Shown: in pieces, positions 53,770 through 62,331 of the stretch
Numbering within the stretch: the first letter of the stretch is position 1
Layout of the letters: each line of letters begins with the position of its first letter
DNA from: Microtetraspora glauca
GTDB lineage: Bacteria > Actinomycetota > Actinomycetes > Streptosporangiales > Streptosporangiaceae
NCBI GenBank assembly: GCA_001570385.1
Contig: BBYL01000010.1
Span: 1 to 64,000 of the forward strand
Direction: 5' to 3'
Length of the DNA: 64,000 bases
Translations under genes and position numbers: made by a program
Notes under the pieces: model-generated
Told to the model about the DNA's origin: nothing
Database searches by the model: none
What the model saw: the letters and a program-made list of their open reading frames with translations, nothing else

Positions 53770-54729
53770 TCAGATCCAGCCGCGACGGGCGGCCTGGACC
53801 CCGGCCTGGAACCGGCCGGTCGCACCCAGACGGCCGAGCAGAGAAGCGATCCTGCGCCGCAGGGTCCGCTCGGAGATGCCGAGGTGCCGCAGGATCGCCT
53901 CGTCCTTCATCCCGACCGCGAGCAGCTCAAGGATCTGCCGGTCGACCGCGTCCAGAGTCGGTACGGACGGCGTCCCCGCGAGGGGGGCCGCCTCGCGCCA
54001 CAGCGTCTCGAACAGCGCCACCAGGGCATCCGTGAGCGCGCTGTGCCGTACCACCACGGACGTGAAGCGGATGCCCTCCTCGTTGCCGGTGAGCGGCAGC
54101 AGGGCGGTCGTGCCGTCGACGAGCACCAGCTTGATCGGTAGGTTGGCGTGCACCCGTGACTGCTCGCCCAGGCTCATCATCTGCCGGATCTCGTCGAGCT
54201 TGGCGGGCAGGTCGAGCACGGCCGACGAGTAGATCGCCCGGCAGCGCACCCCGCGCGCCAGAGCCGACCCCTCGGCGCTGATCGACGTCCCCGAGGCGGC
54301 GTACGGCGGGGCGTCCAGCGCGAGCACCTCCTTGGACGCGCCGGCCAGCAACTCGCCCACCCGCCTGCCCGCCGCGGCCGAGCCCTCGACGACCTCGATG
54401 ACGCGTTCCGGATCGGCGCGCAGCAACCCCTCCTGGAAGGAGGCCGCCAGTTCGTCGGCCTCAAGCGTCAGCCGGTCGAGCTCGGCCCTGCGGCGGCGGA
54501 TCGCCCCGCCGAGGCCGATCCTCGGGTCGGCGGCGCGCAGGCCGTACCTGTCACCGGACGACTCCAGCAGCCCGAGCTCCATGAGCCGGTCGACCGAGGC
54601 CTGCACGGCGTCCGGCGACGCCTCCAGCCGCCGTGCGCACTCTTCCACCGAACAGCGGGGGTCACGGAGCAGCAGGCGGTAGATCCGTTCCTCGAGGACG
54701 TCAAGACCGATGGCGTCCCACACGTGCAC
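53770..54729 (-). CDS. TrmB/LuxR-like helix-turn-helix regulator
   Basis: 319 residues. An N-terminal winged helix (GLDVLEERIYRLLLRDPRCS, VEECARRLEASPDAVQASVD) resembles TrmB-type domains; a middle domain with a PLD-like AIYSSAVLDLPAKLDEIRQM region is a probable ligand/sensor part. A C-terminal LuxR-type HTH (LDAVDRQILELLAVGMKDEA, ILRHLGISERTLRRRIASLL) ends the protein. Such two-HTH proteins are numerous in streptomycetes and usually unassigned. GTG 54729. No clear target gene is adjacent. Confidence 0.8.
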   Translation of the reverse strand: MHVWDAIGLDVLEERIYRLLLRDPRCSVEECARRLEASPDAVQASVDRLMELGLLESSGDRYGLRAADPRIGLGGAIRRRRAELDRLTLEADELAASFQEGLLRADPERVIEVVEGSAAAGRRVGELLAGASKEVLALDAPPYAASGTSISAEGSALARGVRCRAIYSSAVLDLPAKLDEIRQMMSLGEQSRVHANLPIKLVLVDGTTALLPLTGNEEGIRFTSVVVRHSALTDALVALFETLWREAAPLAGTPSVPTLDAVDRQILELLAVGMKDEAILRHLGISERTLRRRIASLLGRLGATGRFQAGVQAARRGWI

Positions 54730-55038
54730 CTCCGTGGCATGTTCCGGTCAATGGCCGGATCAGGTCACCAGTTTGTACCACAATCGGGGTGTCGCTCCGC
54801 AAAGGTAGCGGCATGGGGCGCACACGGAGCCGGGCTTCGTGCGCTCCCGAGGGAGGAAGCAGAGGGAGGGGACGCAGGCCTGGACGGTGACCCCGTCCGC
54901 CGCGTCCGCCCCTCGCTCATCGTCTCCGGCACCTCGCCCATCATCTCCGCACTTCGCTCGTCATCCCCGTCCCGCGTTCGCGGTCTCCGGATCCTGCGCT
55001 CCGCTTCTCCGGATCCGCGCTCCGACCAAGGCTGGATG
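54730..55038. other. Intergenic region, nothing recognised
   Basis: About 309 bases between two minus-strand genes. Contains short CG-rich stretches and small repeats of CATC(T/C)CCG type (54920-54970) but no frame with recognisable coding features. Confidence 0.5.
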
Positions 55039-55809
55039 TCAGGCGACGGACCGGACGAAGTCCGCCACGGCGCGGTTGAACGCCTCGGGCTGTTCCATGG
55101 CGGACAGATGGCCCGCCGTCTCGATGACGACGAGTCTGCCGTCGGGCACCGCCCCGGCCATCGCCTCGGCCTCGGAAGGCGGCGACAGCTCGTCCTCGTC
55201 CCCCACGACGACCAGAGCGGGCACCTTCAGACCGCGGAGCGTGTCGAAGGAGTCCGGGCGGGCCGCCATCGCGCGCTGTGCCCACGCCACGGCCGCGGGC
55301 GGCGCGCTCTGGACGAGGCCGCGGACCCGTCCGGTCACCATGGGTCTGCTGCGCTTCGTGGTCGCGCCGAGCTGCGGCGGCAGGACCTCCTCCACGAGGA
55401 TCGCCGACCCGTCGCGGAGCACGGCCTCCGCTATCCGCTCCCGGTTGTGCCTGGCGGGCTCCGGGTCGGCCGCCGCCTTCGTGTCGGCGAGAACCACGCC
55501 GAGCAGGCGGTCGGGGTGGCGCCGGCAGAAGGCCATCGTGACGTAACCGCCCATCGACTGGCCGCCGACCACCGCCCGCTCGACGCCTTCGCGGTCGAGG
55601 AGCCGCGCCACGTCGTCGGCCATGACGTCGAGCGAGGGCGCGTCGTCTCCCAGCGGCGAGCCGCCGAAGCCGCGCATGTCCGGGGTGATCACCTGGCAGG
55701 CCGGTGCCAGCCCCTCACGCTGCGCCAGCCACATCGCCGAGGAGAGCGGGAAGGCATGGAGCAGGACCAGGGGCGTCCCGGAGCCGGCCGATCGCGAGTA
55801 CAGCTGCAT
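55039..55809 (-). CDS. Alpha/beta hydrolase
   Basis: 256-residue single-domain hydrolase. ATG 55809 gives MQLYSRSAGSGTPLVLLHAF; upstream in-frame sequence is not homologous. The oxyanion region is LLHAFPLSSAMW, the nucleophile elbow GQSMGG, the acid DEDEL in VVGDEDELSPP and the His in ETAGHLSAMEQP. It may act on esters, lactones or haloalkanes; the substrate is unknown. Confidence 0.88.
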   Translation of the reverse strand: MQLYSRSAGSGTPLVLLHAFPLSSAMWLAQREGLAPACQVITPDMRGFGGSPLGDDAPSLDVMADDVARLLDREGVERAVVGGQSMGGYVTMAFCRRHPDRLLGVVLADTKAAADPEPARHNRERIAEAVLRDGSAILVEEVLPPQLGATTKRSRPMVTGRVRGLVQSAPPAAVAWAQRAMAARPDSFDTLRGLKVPALVVVGDEDELSPPSEAEAMAGAVPDGRLVVIETAGHLSAMEQPEAFNRAVADFVRSVA

Positions 55810-55941
55810 CAGGTCACCGTAACCCGCGATCGTCCCCCTGCCATCCCCCTCGGCCCGGGGTCCGCTCACCCGCTCCGTCCAGCCCGCCCCGCCCGGTCCG
55901 GCCCCGCTCGGTGGCGGGATCGTGGCGAGTCCTGACGCGGC

Positions 55942-56023
55942 GGCCTCAGGCCGTGCGGTCTGGCCTCAGGCCGTGCGGTCTGGCCTCAGGCCGTGGCGGT
56001 CTCGCCTCAGGCCGTGGCGGTCT
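55942..56023. repeat. 20-21-bp tandem repeat over a dehydrogenase stop codon
   Basis: Four units: GGCCTCAGGCCGTGCGGTCT at 55942-55961 and 55962-55981, then 21-bp versions with CCGTGGCGG at 55982-56002 and 56003-56023. The last unit contains the stop codon (56007-56009) and last codons of the minus-strand dehydrogenase; the others are downstream copies. Confidence 0.92.
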
Positions 56024-56768
56024 GGCCTCCGTCGACGTACATGACCTGCCCGGTCATGTACGCGGAGGCGGGGCTGGCGAGGAAGAGCGCGGGATAGGCC
56101 ATCTCGTCGGGGGTTCCCCAGCGTCCCATCGGGACCCCGCTGATGGTGGCCCTGCTGGCGTTCTCGTCCTCCCACAGGTTGCGGTTGAGCTCGGTCGCGG
56201 TCCATCCCGGGCACAGCGCGTTCACCCGTACGCCACGGGACGCCCACTCCAGCGCGAGGGTCTTGGTCAGGGCCACCAGACCGGCCTTGGCCGCCGCGTA
56301 CGGGGCGAGGAACGGGGCGCCCTTTGCGGCGACGGACGCGACGTTGATGACCGACCCGCCGCCGCGTTCGAGCAGGTGAGGGGCGAGCGCGTGCAGGACG
56401 GCCATCGCCGAGTCCAGGTTGAGCCGCATGAGCTTGTCCCAACCGGGGAGCCGCAGGTCCTTGAACTCGACCAGGAAGCTCGAACCCCCGGCGTTGTTGA
56501 CGACGATGTCCACGTGACCCAGCGCCTCGATCGCGGCCTGGACGGCCGTCGCGACGGCATCACGATCGGTCACGTCGCAGGGGATGACGTGGGCCCGGCG
56601 GCCGAGGTCCTCGACCTCCTTGGCCACCTGGGCGAGGCTCTCCGCGGACCGGGACACCAGAGCGACGTCGGCTCCCGCCTCCGCGTACGTGAGGGCGATG
56701 GCCCTGCCGATGCCTCGGGACGCCCCTGTGACGAACGCCTTCTTACCGGAGAGATCGAACGCCTGCAC
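56007..56768 (-). CDS. Short-chain dehydrogenase (3-oxoacyl-reductase-like)
   Basis: 253-residue classical SDR: cofactor motif TGASRGIG, NNAG in VNNAGGSSF, catalytic Ser in INVASVAAKG and Tyr/Lys in YAAAKAGLVALTKTLALEWA, and a typical end VMYVDGGQTATA. It resembles FabG/glucose-dehydrogenase-like enzymes; the substrate is unknown. ATG 56768. Its last codons are repeated three more times beyond the stop. Confidence 0.9.
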   Translation of the reverse strand: MQAFDLSGKKAFVTGASRGIGRAIALTYAEAGADVALVSRSAESLAQVAKEVEDLGRRAHVIPCDVTDRDAVATAVQAAIEALGHVDIVVNNAGGSSFLVEFKDLRLPGWDKLMRLNLDSAMAVLHALAPHLLERGGGSVINVASVAAKGAPFLAPYAAAKAGLVALTKTLALEWASRGVRVNALCPGWTATELNRNLWEDENASRATISGVPMGRWGTPDEMAYPALFLASPASAYMTGQVMYVDGGQTATA

Positions 56769-56832
56769 GGTGCCTCCCTGGAACAGAACATAGCTCTACT
56801 GTTCCTGTTTTATACCGCTTCGGCATCCCGCA

Positions 56833-56877
56833 CCGCACCCGCTCCCCCGGAAGCGCCGCACCCGCTCCCCCGGAAGC
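56833..56877. repeat. Exact 22-bp direct repeat touching a stop codon
   Basis: Bases 56833-56854 and 56856-56877 are identical over 22 bases (CCGCACCCGCTC... ending GGAAGC), with one base between. The second copy abuts the stop codon of the minus-strand hydrolase at 56878. Confidence 0.95.
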
Positions 56878-57588
56878 TCAGACCCGCGTGGGCAGCGGGC
56901 CCGCCGCAGGGTTCACCCGCTTGACGATCTCGTCGAGCACGATGCGCACGGACGGCTCGCCGACCCACAGGTGCTTGGCGCCGTCCACCCCGACGACCTC
57001 GGCCTGCGGCACGCGGGCGAACCGCGTACGCGCCTCCTCCGGCCGCAGGTAGTCGTCCAGTTCGGGTACCAGCGCGACCAGCGGCCTGCCGAACTCCGCC
57101 CACGCGTCGAGATCGGCGTCCGACGCGCGGCGCAGCGGCGGCGAGAGCAGGATCGCGCCCGCGACGAGGGGATCGCGGCCCCACTTGAGGGCGAGCTCGG
57201 TGCCGAACGACCAGCCGACGAGCCACGGCTGCGGCAGGTCGTGGAACTCGGCGTACTCCAGGGCCGCCGCCACGTCGAACCGCTCGTCCTCGCCGTCGCC
57301 GAAGGCACCCTGGGACGTCCCCCGCTCGGAGGTCGTGCCACGGGTGTTGAAACGCAGCACCGCGAGGTCGGCGAGCGCCGGCAGGCGGTAGGACGCCTTG
57401 CGCAGCACGTGGCTGTCCATCATGCCGCCGTGCGTGGGCAGCGGGTGCAGGCAGACCAGTGTGGCGACCGGCGGCCGGTTCTCGGGCAGCGCGAGCTCCC
57501 CGACCAGCGTCAGCCCGTCGGCCGTGTGCAGCTCGATGTTCTCGCGCCGCGCGGGCAACACCGTCGACGCCCGGATCTCCGCCACCAT
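56878..57588 (-). CDS. Alpha/beta hydrolase, dienelactone-hydrolase-like
   Basis: 236 residues with a compact hydrolase fold: ATLVCLHPLPTHGGMMDSHV (oxyanion), VLRFNTRGTTSERGTSQG, nucleophile elbow GWSFGTELAL, acid region ELDDYLRPEEARTRF and the late His in DGAKHLWVGEP. No signal peptide, so cytoplasmic. The pattern is that of alpha/beta hydrolases annotated near acyl-CoA genes in actinobacteria, with unknown substrate. ATG 57588. Confidence 0.88.
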   Translation of the reverse strand: MVAEIRASTVLPARRENIELHTADGLTLVGELALPENRPPVATLVCLHPLPTHGGMMDSHVLRKASYRLPALADLAVLRFNTRGTTSERGTSQGAFGDGEDERFDVAAALEYAEFHDLPQPWLVGWSFGTELALKWGRDPLVAGAILLSPPLRRASDADLDAWAEFGRPLVALVPELDDYLRPEEARTRFARVPQAEVVGVDGAKHLWVGEPSVRIVLDEIVKRVNPAAGPLPTRV

Positions 57589-57749
57589 CCCGAAACCTCC
57601 TGCACGATCAGATGAATGCCCGCTATGTGAAGCTCGCCCCAGTATTCCGCGCGGGCTCGACTGCCCCGCCCGCCGTACGGCGCCGCCCGTACGGCACCGC
57701 CGGGTACGGCAACCCGTACAGCACCACCATTCAGCACCGCTGTCCGTGC

Positions 57750-57836
57750 CGCCCGTTCAGCAACGCCGTTCAGCTGCGCCGTTCGACAACGCCGTTCGAC
57801 AACGCCGTTCGGCGGCACGGTTCGACAGCGCCGTCA
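57750..57836. repeat. 13-bp tandem repeat over a stop codon
   Basis: CGCCGTTCGACAA occurs at 57777-57789 and 57790-57802, with variants CGCCGTTCAGCTG (57764-57776), CGCCGTTCGGCGG (57803-57815) and CACGGTTCGACAG (57816-57828), then CGCCGTCAG reaching the stop (57834-57836) of the next gene. The rest of the gap to 57589 has looser copies of GTACGGC. Confidence 0.85.
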
Positions 57837-58172
57837 GTAGCGGGTACGGCCGGGCCCGCGGTTGACCCGGTTGCGCCAGCAGGCGGTGTGCCAGTGGCGC
57901 CGCTCGTTCTCGCCGCCGGTCCAGTTCGGCCAGGACACGACGTGTGCGAGGCCGACCCGGATCTCCTGGTCGCAACCGGGACAGCGGTAGACCTTGTCCG
58001 CCGCTCCGCCCACGATGCGCCGTACCTGCCACTCGCCGTCCGGCCACTCCTCGACCTGGCCGATGCCGAACCGCCCGGCGAAACCGAGCCCCTCGTCGTC
58101 GCCTCCGCCGGAGGCCGGACGCCGCGAGCGGCGCGAGGCGCCGTCCGAACGGCGGGCGCGGCGCGGGCTCAC
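57834..58172 (-). CDS. Small conserved actinobacterial zinc-ribbon/HNH-like protein
   Basis: 112 residues. A basic N-terminus (MSPRRARRSDGASRRSRRPA) is followed by WQVRRIVGGAADKVYRCPGC and HVVSWPNWTGGENERRHWHT, ACW. The CPGC with two later His and a Cys (HWHTACW) looks like a zinc site. Similar short proteins are widespread in streptomycetes, often labelled ATP/GTP-binding without support. Function unknown. GTG 58172. Confidence 0.75.
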   Translation of the reverse strand: MSPRRARRSDGASRRSRRPASGGGDDEGLGFAGRFGIGQVEEWPDGEWQVRRIVGGAADKVYRCPGCDQEIRVGLAHVVSWPNWTGGENERRHWHTACWRNRVNRGPGRTRY

Positions 58173-58321
58173 CGGACCTCCTCGCGCGTACGGCGCGGGC
58201 GCGTCACGGCCTCGTCGCGCGTACGACGGGCCGGGGTGACGGTGGGCGTGGCAGAGAACGCGGCCGGCGTGACAGGGGGCATGGACGGCGAGACGGGGGT
58301 CATGTCAGACAGAACGGACGG

Positions 58322-59830
58322 TCAGCCGGCGTATTCCCGGATGCTCGGCACTCCGGCGGTGACGAGCTGGTCGAGCAGCGGCACGGGCGCGAAGGACGGC
58401 TCACGGTACTCCGCGTAGAGGGCGCGGAGCCCGTCCCTGACCGTCTCCAGGCCGATGGCGTCGAGCATCTCCAGCGGCCCGGCGGGGTATCCGCAGCCGA
58501 GCCTCATCCCGGTGTCGATGTCGCCCGCCGAGGCGTACCCCGACTCCAGCATGCGGACGGCGTCGTTGAGATACGCGTACAGCAGGGCGTTGACGACGAA
58601 CTCCGCCCGGTCCCCGCACATCACCGGCGTCCGTCCGAGGATCTTCACCAGATCGCGTACGGCGCCGGCGGTCTCCTCGGAGGTCAGCACGGTGGAGGCG
58701 ACCTCGGCCACGTCGTCGCCCACGAGGTGCAGCCCGGCCAGCCGGTCGGGGTGCGGGATCCGTACGGCGAGCTCGACGATGGGGCGGTCGGACAGCGCGA
58801 CGATCACGTCGGCGTCCGCCACCGGCGCCAGGTCGGAGTTCTCCGCGACCACGGCCTTGAACCCCGCGCCGTCGAGGGCCGCGACGAGCGCGGCCGCCTC
58901 CGGCCCGGCGCCGACGATCCCGACGGTGGAGACGGACGCCGCCCGCCGGTCTCCCTCGGCAGCGGGGGCGCCTTCCGCGTCGGAGTAGAACCCGCGGCCG
59001 GTCTTGCGGCCGAGCAGCCCGGCGGTGACCAGCTCGCGCAGTACGGGCGCGGGCGCGTGCCGCCGGTCCCGGGTCTCGCGGAACAACACCTCGCACACCT
59101 CGTAGGAGGTGTCCAGGCCGATCAGGTCGAGCAGCGTGAACGGCCCCATCGGCAGGCCGACGCCCAGCTTCATGGCGGCGTCGATGTCGTCCCGGCCGGC
59201 CAGGCCGGACTCCAGCAGGGCGCAGGCGTGGTTGAGATAGCCGAGCAGCAGCCGGTTGACCACGAACCCGGCCCGGTCACCGGCCGTGATCGGCGTCTTG
59301 CCCAGCCGCCGGGCGAGCGCGGCGATGTCGTCGGCCAGACCGTCGTCGGTGACGACCGTGTGCACGACCTCGACGAGCTTCATCACCGGGGCGGGGTTGA
59401 AGAAGTGCATGCCGATGACCCGTCCGGGCCGCGACGTGCTCGCGGCGATCGCGGTGACGGAGAGCGACGAGGTGTTGGTGGCGAGCACCGCCGACGGCTT
59501 GCAGATGCGGTCCAGGTCCGCGAACAGGCCGCGCTTGAACTCCATGATCTCGGGAATCGCCTCGATCACCAGGTCGGCGTCCGCCAGGTCCTCGCGCGAC
59601 GTGGTGAGGGTGATCCGGCCGAGGATCTCGCTCCGGTCGTCCTCGGTGAGCTTGCCCTTCGTCACGGCCCTGCCAGTCGAACGGTCCAGGTGCCCGCGCC
59701 CCCGGTCCAGGGCCGCGTCGTCGGCCTCTACCCCGATCACCTGGACGCCCGCGCGGGCGAAGACCTCGGCGATCCCCGCTCCCATCGTGCCCAGTCCCAC
59801 CACACCGACAGTCTCAAACGTCTGCGCCAT
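58322..59830 (-). CDS. 3-hydroxyacyl-CoA dehydrogenase with duplicated C-terminal domain
   Basis: 502 residues. An N-terminal NAD-binding domain ([51 protein letters not shown]) is followed by the usual C-terminal domain ([32 protein letters not shown]), and then a second, weaker repeat of both ([40 protein letters not shown]). It oxidises 3-hydroxyacyl-CoA in beta-oxidation, possibly butyrate or aromatic degradation. ATG 59830, divergent from nucS. Confidence 0.93.
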   Translation of the reverse strand: MAQTFETVGVVGLGTMGAGIAEVFARAGVQVIGVEADDAALDRGRGHLDRSTGRAVTKGKLTEDDRSEILGRITLTTSREDLADADLVIEAIPEIMEFKRGLFADLDRICKPSAVLATNTSSLSVTAIAASTSRPGRVIGMHFFNPAPVMKLVEVVHTVVTDDGLADDIAALARRLGKTPITAGDRAGFVVNRLLLGYLNHACALLESGLAGRDDIDAAMKLGVGLPMGPFTLLDLIGLDTSYEVCEVLFRETRDRRHAPAPVLRELVTAGLLGRKTGRGFYSDAEGAPAAEGDRRAASVSTVGIVGAGPEAAALVAALDGAGFKAVVAENSDLAPVADADVIVALSDRPIVELAVRIPHPDRLAGLHLVGDDVAEVASTVLTSEETAGAVRDLVKILGRTPVMCGDRAEFVVNALLYAYLNDAVRMLESGYASAGDIDTGMRLGCGYPAGPLEMLDAIGLETVRDGLRALYAEYREPSFAPVPLLDQLVTAGVPSIREYAG

Positions 59831-59884
59831 GGGGTCAGTCTCGCAGAGGGGTCCGATCCGGCAGAGAGCAGGCGGCCCGACCGG

Positions 59885-59890
59885 TAGGGT
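59885..59890 (+). promoter_or_regulatory. Leaderless-type -10 element for nucS
   Basis: TAGGGT is followed by eight bases and ATG 59899, without a Shine-Dalgarno. Confidence 0.5.
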
Positions 59891-59898
59891 TGGCGGCT

Positions 59899-60561
59899 AT
59901 GCGGCTGGTCATCGCGCGGTGCAGCGTGGATTACGTGGGGAGGCTGACGGCCCATCTGCCCATGGCGCCCCGCCTCATCTTGATCAAGGCGGACGGCAGC
60001 GTCTCGATCCACGCCGACGACCGGGCGTTCAAACCGCTCAACTGGATGAACCCCCCGTGCAAGCTGCGCGAGGACGAGGGCACCTGGACCGTGACCCACG
60101 GCAAGACCGGCGAGAAGCTCATCCTCACGATCGAGGACGTGCTGCACGACACCAGCCATGAGCTGGGCATCGATCCCGGGCTCCAGAAGGACGGCGTCGA
60201 GGCGCATCTCCAGGAACTGCTCGCCGAGCACATCACCACGCTCGGCGACGGCTGGACGCTGGTCCGCCGCGAGTACATGACGGCCATAGGCCCGGTGGAC
60301 ATCCTCTGCCGCGACCAGCGCGGCGGCACGGTCGCCGTGGAGATCAAGCGCCGCGGCGAGATCGACGGCGTCGAACAGCTCACCCGCTACCTGGAACTGC
60401 TCAACCGCGATCCGCTGCTCGCCCCGGTCAAGGGTGTCTTCGCGGCCCAGGAGATCAAGCCCCAGGCCCGGGTGCTGGCCGCCGACCGCGGCATCGACTG
60501 CGTCACCCTCGACTACGACGCGCTGCGCGGCATCGAGCCGGAGAACCCGACGCTCTTCTGA
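59899..60561 (+). CDS. nucS: Mismatch-specific endonuclease NucS/EndoMS
   Basis: 220-residue nuclease that makes double-strand cuts at mismatches and replaces MutS/MutL in most actinobacteria. ATG 59899 gives [20 protein letters not shown]. The N-terminal dimerisation half includes [20 protein letters not shown]. The RecB-like catalytic site is D134 (PVDILC), E148 and K150 ([20 protein letters not shown]). It works with the sliding clamp in the nucleoid. It appears leaderless. The following hairpin separates it from the ABC genes. Confidence 0.95.
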   Translation: MRLVIARCSVDYVGRLTAHLPMAPRLILIKADGSVSIHADDRAFKPLNWMNPPCKLREDEGTWTVTHGKTGEKLILTIEDVLHDTSHELGIDPGLQKDGVEAHLQELLAEHITTLGDGWTLVRREYMTAIGPVDILCRDQRGGTVAVEIKRRGEIDGVEQLTRYLELLNRDPLLAPVKGVFAAQEIKPQARVLAADRGIDCVTLDYDALRGIEPENPTLF

Positions 60562-60576
60562 GGAGCCCGCCGGGTC

Positions 60577-60602
60577 GTGTGTCCACCGATCGATGGACAC
60601 AC
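60577..60602. terminator. Hairpin after nucS
   Basis: A 9-bp perfect stem, GTGTGTCCA (60577-60585) with TGGACACAC (60594-60602), loop CCGATCGA, 15 bases after the nucS stop. It could terminate nucS or act as an operator for the ABC genes. Confidence 0.6.
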
Positions 60603-60656
60603 GGATTCATCCGGGTGGGGGTGTCCAAGGACAAAGGCCAGGTAGATCCTTATGGC

Positions 60657-61490
60657 ATGACAAACGCCATACAGGTCCGTGGACTGACGAAGCGGTACGG
60701 GGACGTACAGGCGGTCAAGGGCATCGACCTCGACATCCGGCAGGGCGAGGTGTTCGCCATCCTCGGCCCGAACGGGGCGGGCAAGTCCACGACGGTGGAG
60801 ATCCTCGAGGGGTACCGCAAGCGCGACTCGGGCGAGGTCTCCGTGCTCGGCGTCGACCCGGCCCGGCCGACCCGGGAATGGCGGTCACGCATCGGCATCG
60901 TCCTGCAGACCGCCAACGACGCCGCCGAGCTGAGCGTGCGGGAGACCGTACGCCATTTCGCGGACTACTACCCGAACCCCAGGGACCCCGACGAGGTGAT
61001 CGCCGCCGTCGGGCTCACTGAGAGCGCGAACAAGCGGGTCCGCCAGCTCTCCGGCGGGCAGCGGCGGCGGGTCGACGTCGCCCTCGGCGTCCTGGGCCGG
61101 CCCGAGCTGATCTTCCTGGACGAGCCCACCACCGGTTTCGACCCCGAAGCCCGGCGACAGTTCTGGGAGCTGATCGAAGGGCTGGCACACGACGGCAGCA
61201 CGATCGTGCTGACCACGCACTACCTGGACGAGGCCGAGGCGCTCGCCGACCGGGTCGCGGTCATCGCGGGCGGCACGATCGTCGCCGAGGGCGAGCCGGG
61301 AACGCTCGGCGGCCGGGCCACCGCGAAGGCCACGGTGAGCTGGGCGGATGGCTCCGTCGAGACCGACACCCCGACCAAGACCGTCCTGGAGCTCAGCCGC
61401 CGATTCGACGGGGAGGTCCCCGGCCTCACCGTCGCCCGCCCCACGCTCGAAGACATCTACCTCACGCTGATCGAGGCCCCCCGTGACTGA
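60657..61490 (+). CDS. ABC transporter ATP-binding protein, drug-exporter type
   Basis: 277-residue ATPase. ATG 60657 starts TNAIQVRGLTKRYGDVQAVK. Walker A GPNGAGKST, signature LSGGQRRRVDVALG and Walker B LIFLDEPTTGFDP, with switch TTHYLDEAEALADRV. The DrrA-like C-terminal domain (GRATAKATVSWADGSVETDT, PTLEDIYLTLIE) is typical of ABC-2 exporters for drugs or lipids. Its stop overlaps the permease start by eight bases, and a histidine kinase gene follows, so the set is probably a stress-responsive exporter. Confidence 0.92.
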   Translation: MTNAIQVRGLTKRYGDVQAVKGIDLDIRQGEVFAILGPNGAGKSTTVEILEGYRKRDSGEVSVLGVDPARPTREWRSRIGIVLQTANDAAELSVRETVRHFADYYPNPRDPDEVIAAVGLTESANKRVRQLSGGQRRRVDVALGVLGRPELIFLDEPTTGFDPEARRQFWELIEGLAHDGSTIVLTTHYLDEAEALADRVAVIAGGTIVAEGEPGTLGGRATAKATVSWADGSVETDTPTKTVLELSRRFDGEVPGLTVARPTLEDIYLTLIEAPRD

Positions 61491-62331
61491 GACCGCCACC
61501 GGCTCCGCCCCCCGTACGGCCACCACACGCGCGCTGCCCTCCACGCTGAAGCTGGGCCTGTCCCGCGGCGCGGTGGAGACGAAGATGTTCTTCCGCGAGA
61601 AGGACGCCGTCATCTTCACCTTCGCCTTCCCGATCATCATGCTCGTACTGTTCGGCTCGATCTTCGCCGGCAGCCTGGAGGGGACCGGGGTCACCGTCTC
61701 CCAGCTCTACACCGCCGGGCTGATCGGCGCCGGCGTGATGGGCGCCGGTTTCCAGAACCTGGGCATCGGCATCGCGGCCGACAGAGACGACGGCACGCTC
61801 AAGCGGCTGGCCGGTACGCCGATGCCGCGCAGCGCCTACTTCATCGGCAAGATCGTCAACGTGCTGGTGATCGCGTTTCTCGAAGTGGTGATCCTGCTCG
61901 CCATCGGCGTCCTGCTGTACGACCTCGACCTGCCCTCGCAGGTGTCGAGCTGGGTGACGTTCGCCTGGGTGTTCGTGCTCGGCGTCACGGCCGCGGCTCT
62001 GCTGGGCACCGCCGCGAGCAGCCTGCCCCGCTCGGCCAAGAGCGCGGCGGCGGTCATCAGCATGCCCTTCGTGGTGCTGCAGTTCATCTCGGGGGTCTTC
62101 ATCCCGTTCACCCAGATGCCCGAGTGGCTGACCAACATCGCCTCGGTGTTCCCGCTGAAGTGGATGTGCCAGGGGTTCCGGGCCGTGTTCCTCGGTGACG
62201 GCGGCGTCACGCTGGAGCTGACGAAGTCGTACGAGCTGGACCGGGTGGCCCTGGTCCTGGCCGCATGGGTGGTCGGGGGCCTCGTGCTGTGCCTGACGAC
62301 CTTCCGCTGGAAGGGCGGCCGGGACGGATGA
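61483..62331 (+). CDS. ABC-2 type permease
   Basis: 282-residue permease of the ABC-2/DrrB family with six membrane helices. GTG 61483 overlaps the ATPase stop. DAVIFTFAFPIIMLVLFGSI, LIGAGVMGAGFQNLGIGIAA, DRDDGTLKRLAGTPMPRSAY (the family loop) and VLQFISGVFIPFTQMPEWLT are recognisable. It forms the exporter pore with the preceding ATPase. Its stop overlaps the kinase ATG (ATGA), so all three are one transcript. Confidence 0.92.
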   Translation: MTETATGSAPRTATTRALPSTLKLGLSRGAVETKMFFREKDAVIFTFAFPIIMLVLFGSIFAGSLEGTGVTVSQLYTAGLIGAGVMGAGFQNLGIGIAADRDDGTLKRLAGTPMPRSAYFIGKIVNVLVIAFLEVVILLAIGVLLYDLDLPSQVSSWVTFAWVFVLGVTAAALLGTAASSLPRSAKSAAAVISMPFVVLQFISGVFIPFTQMPEWLTNIASVFPLKWMCQGFRAVFLGDGGVTLELTKSYELDRVALVLAAWVVGGLVLCLTTFRWKGGRDG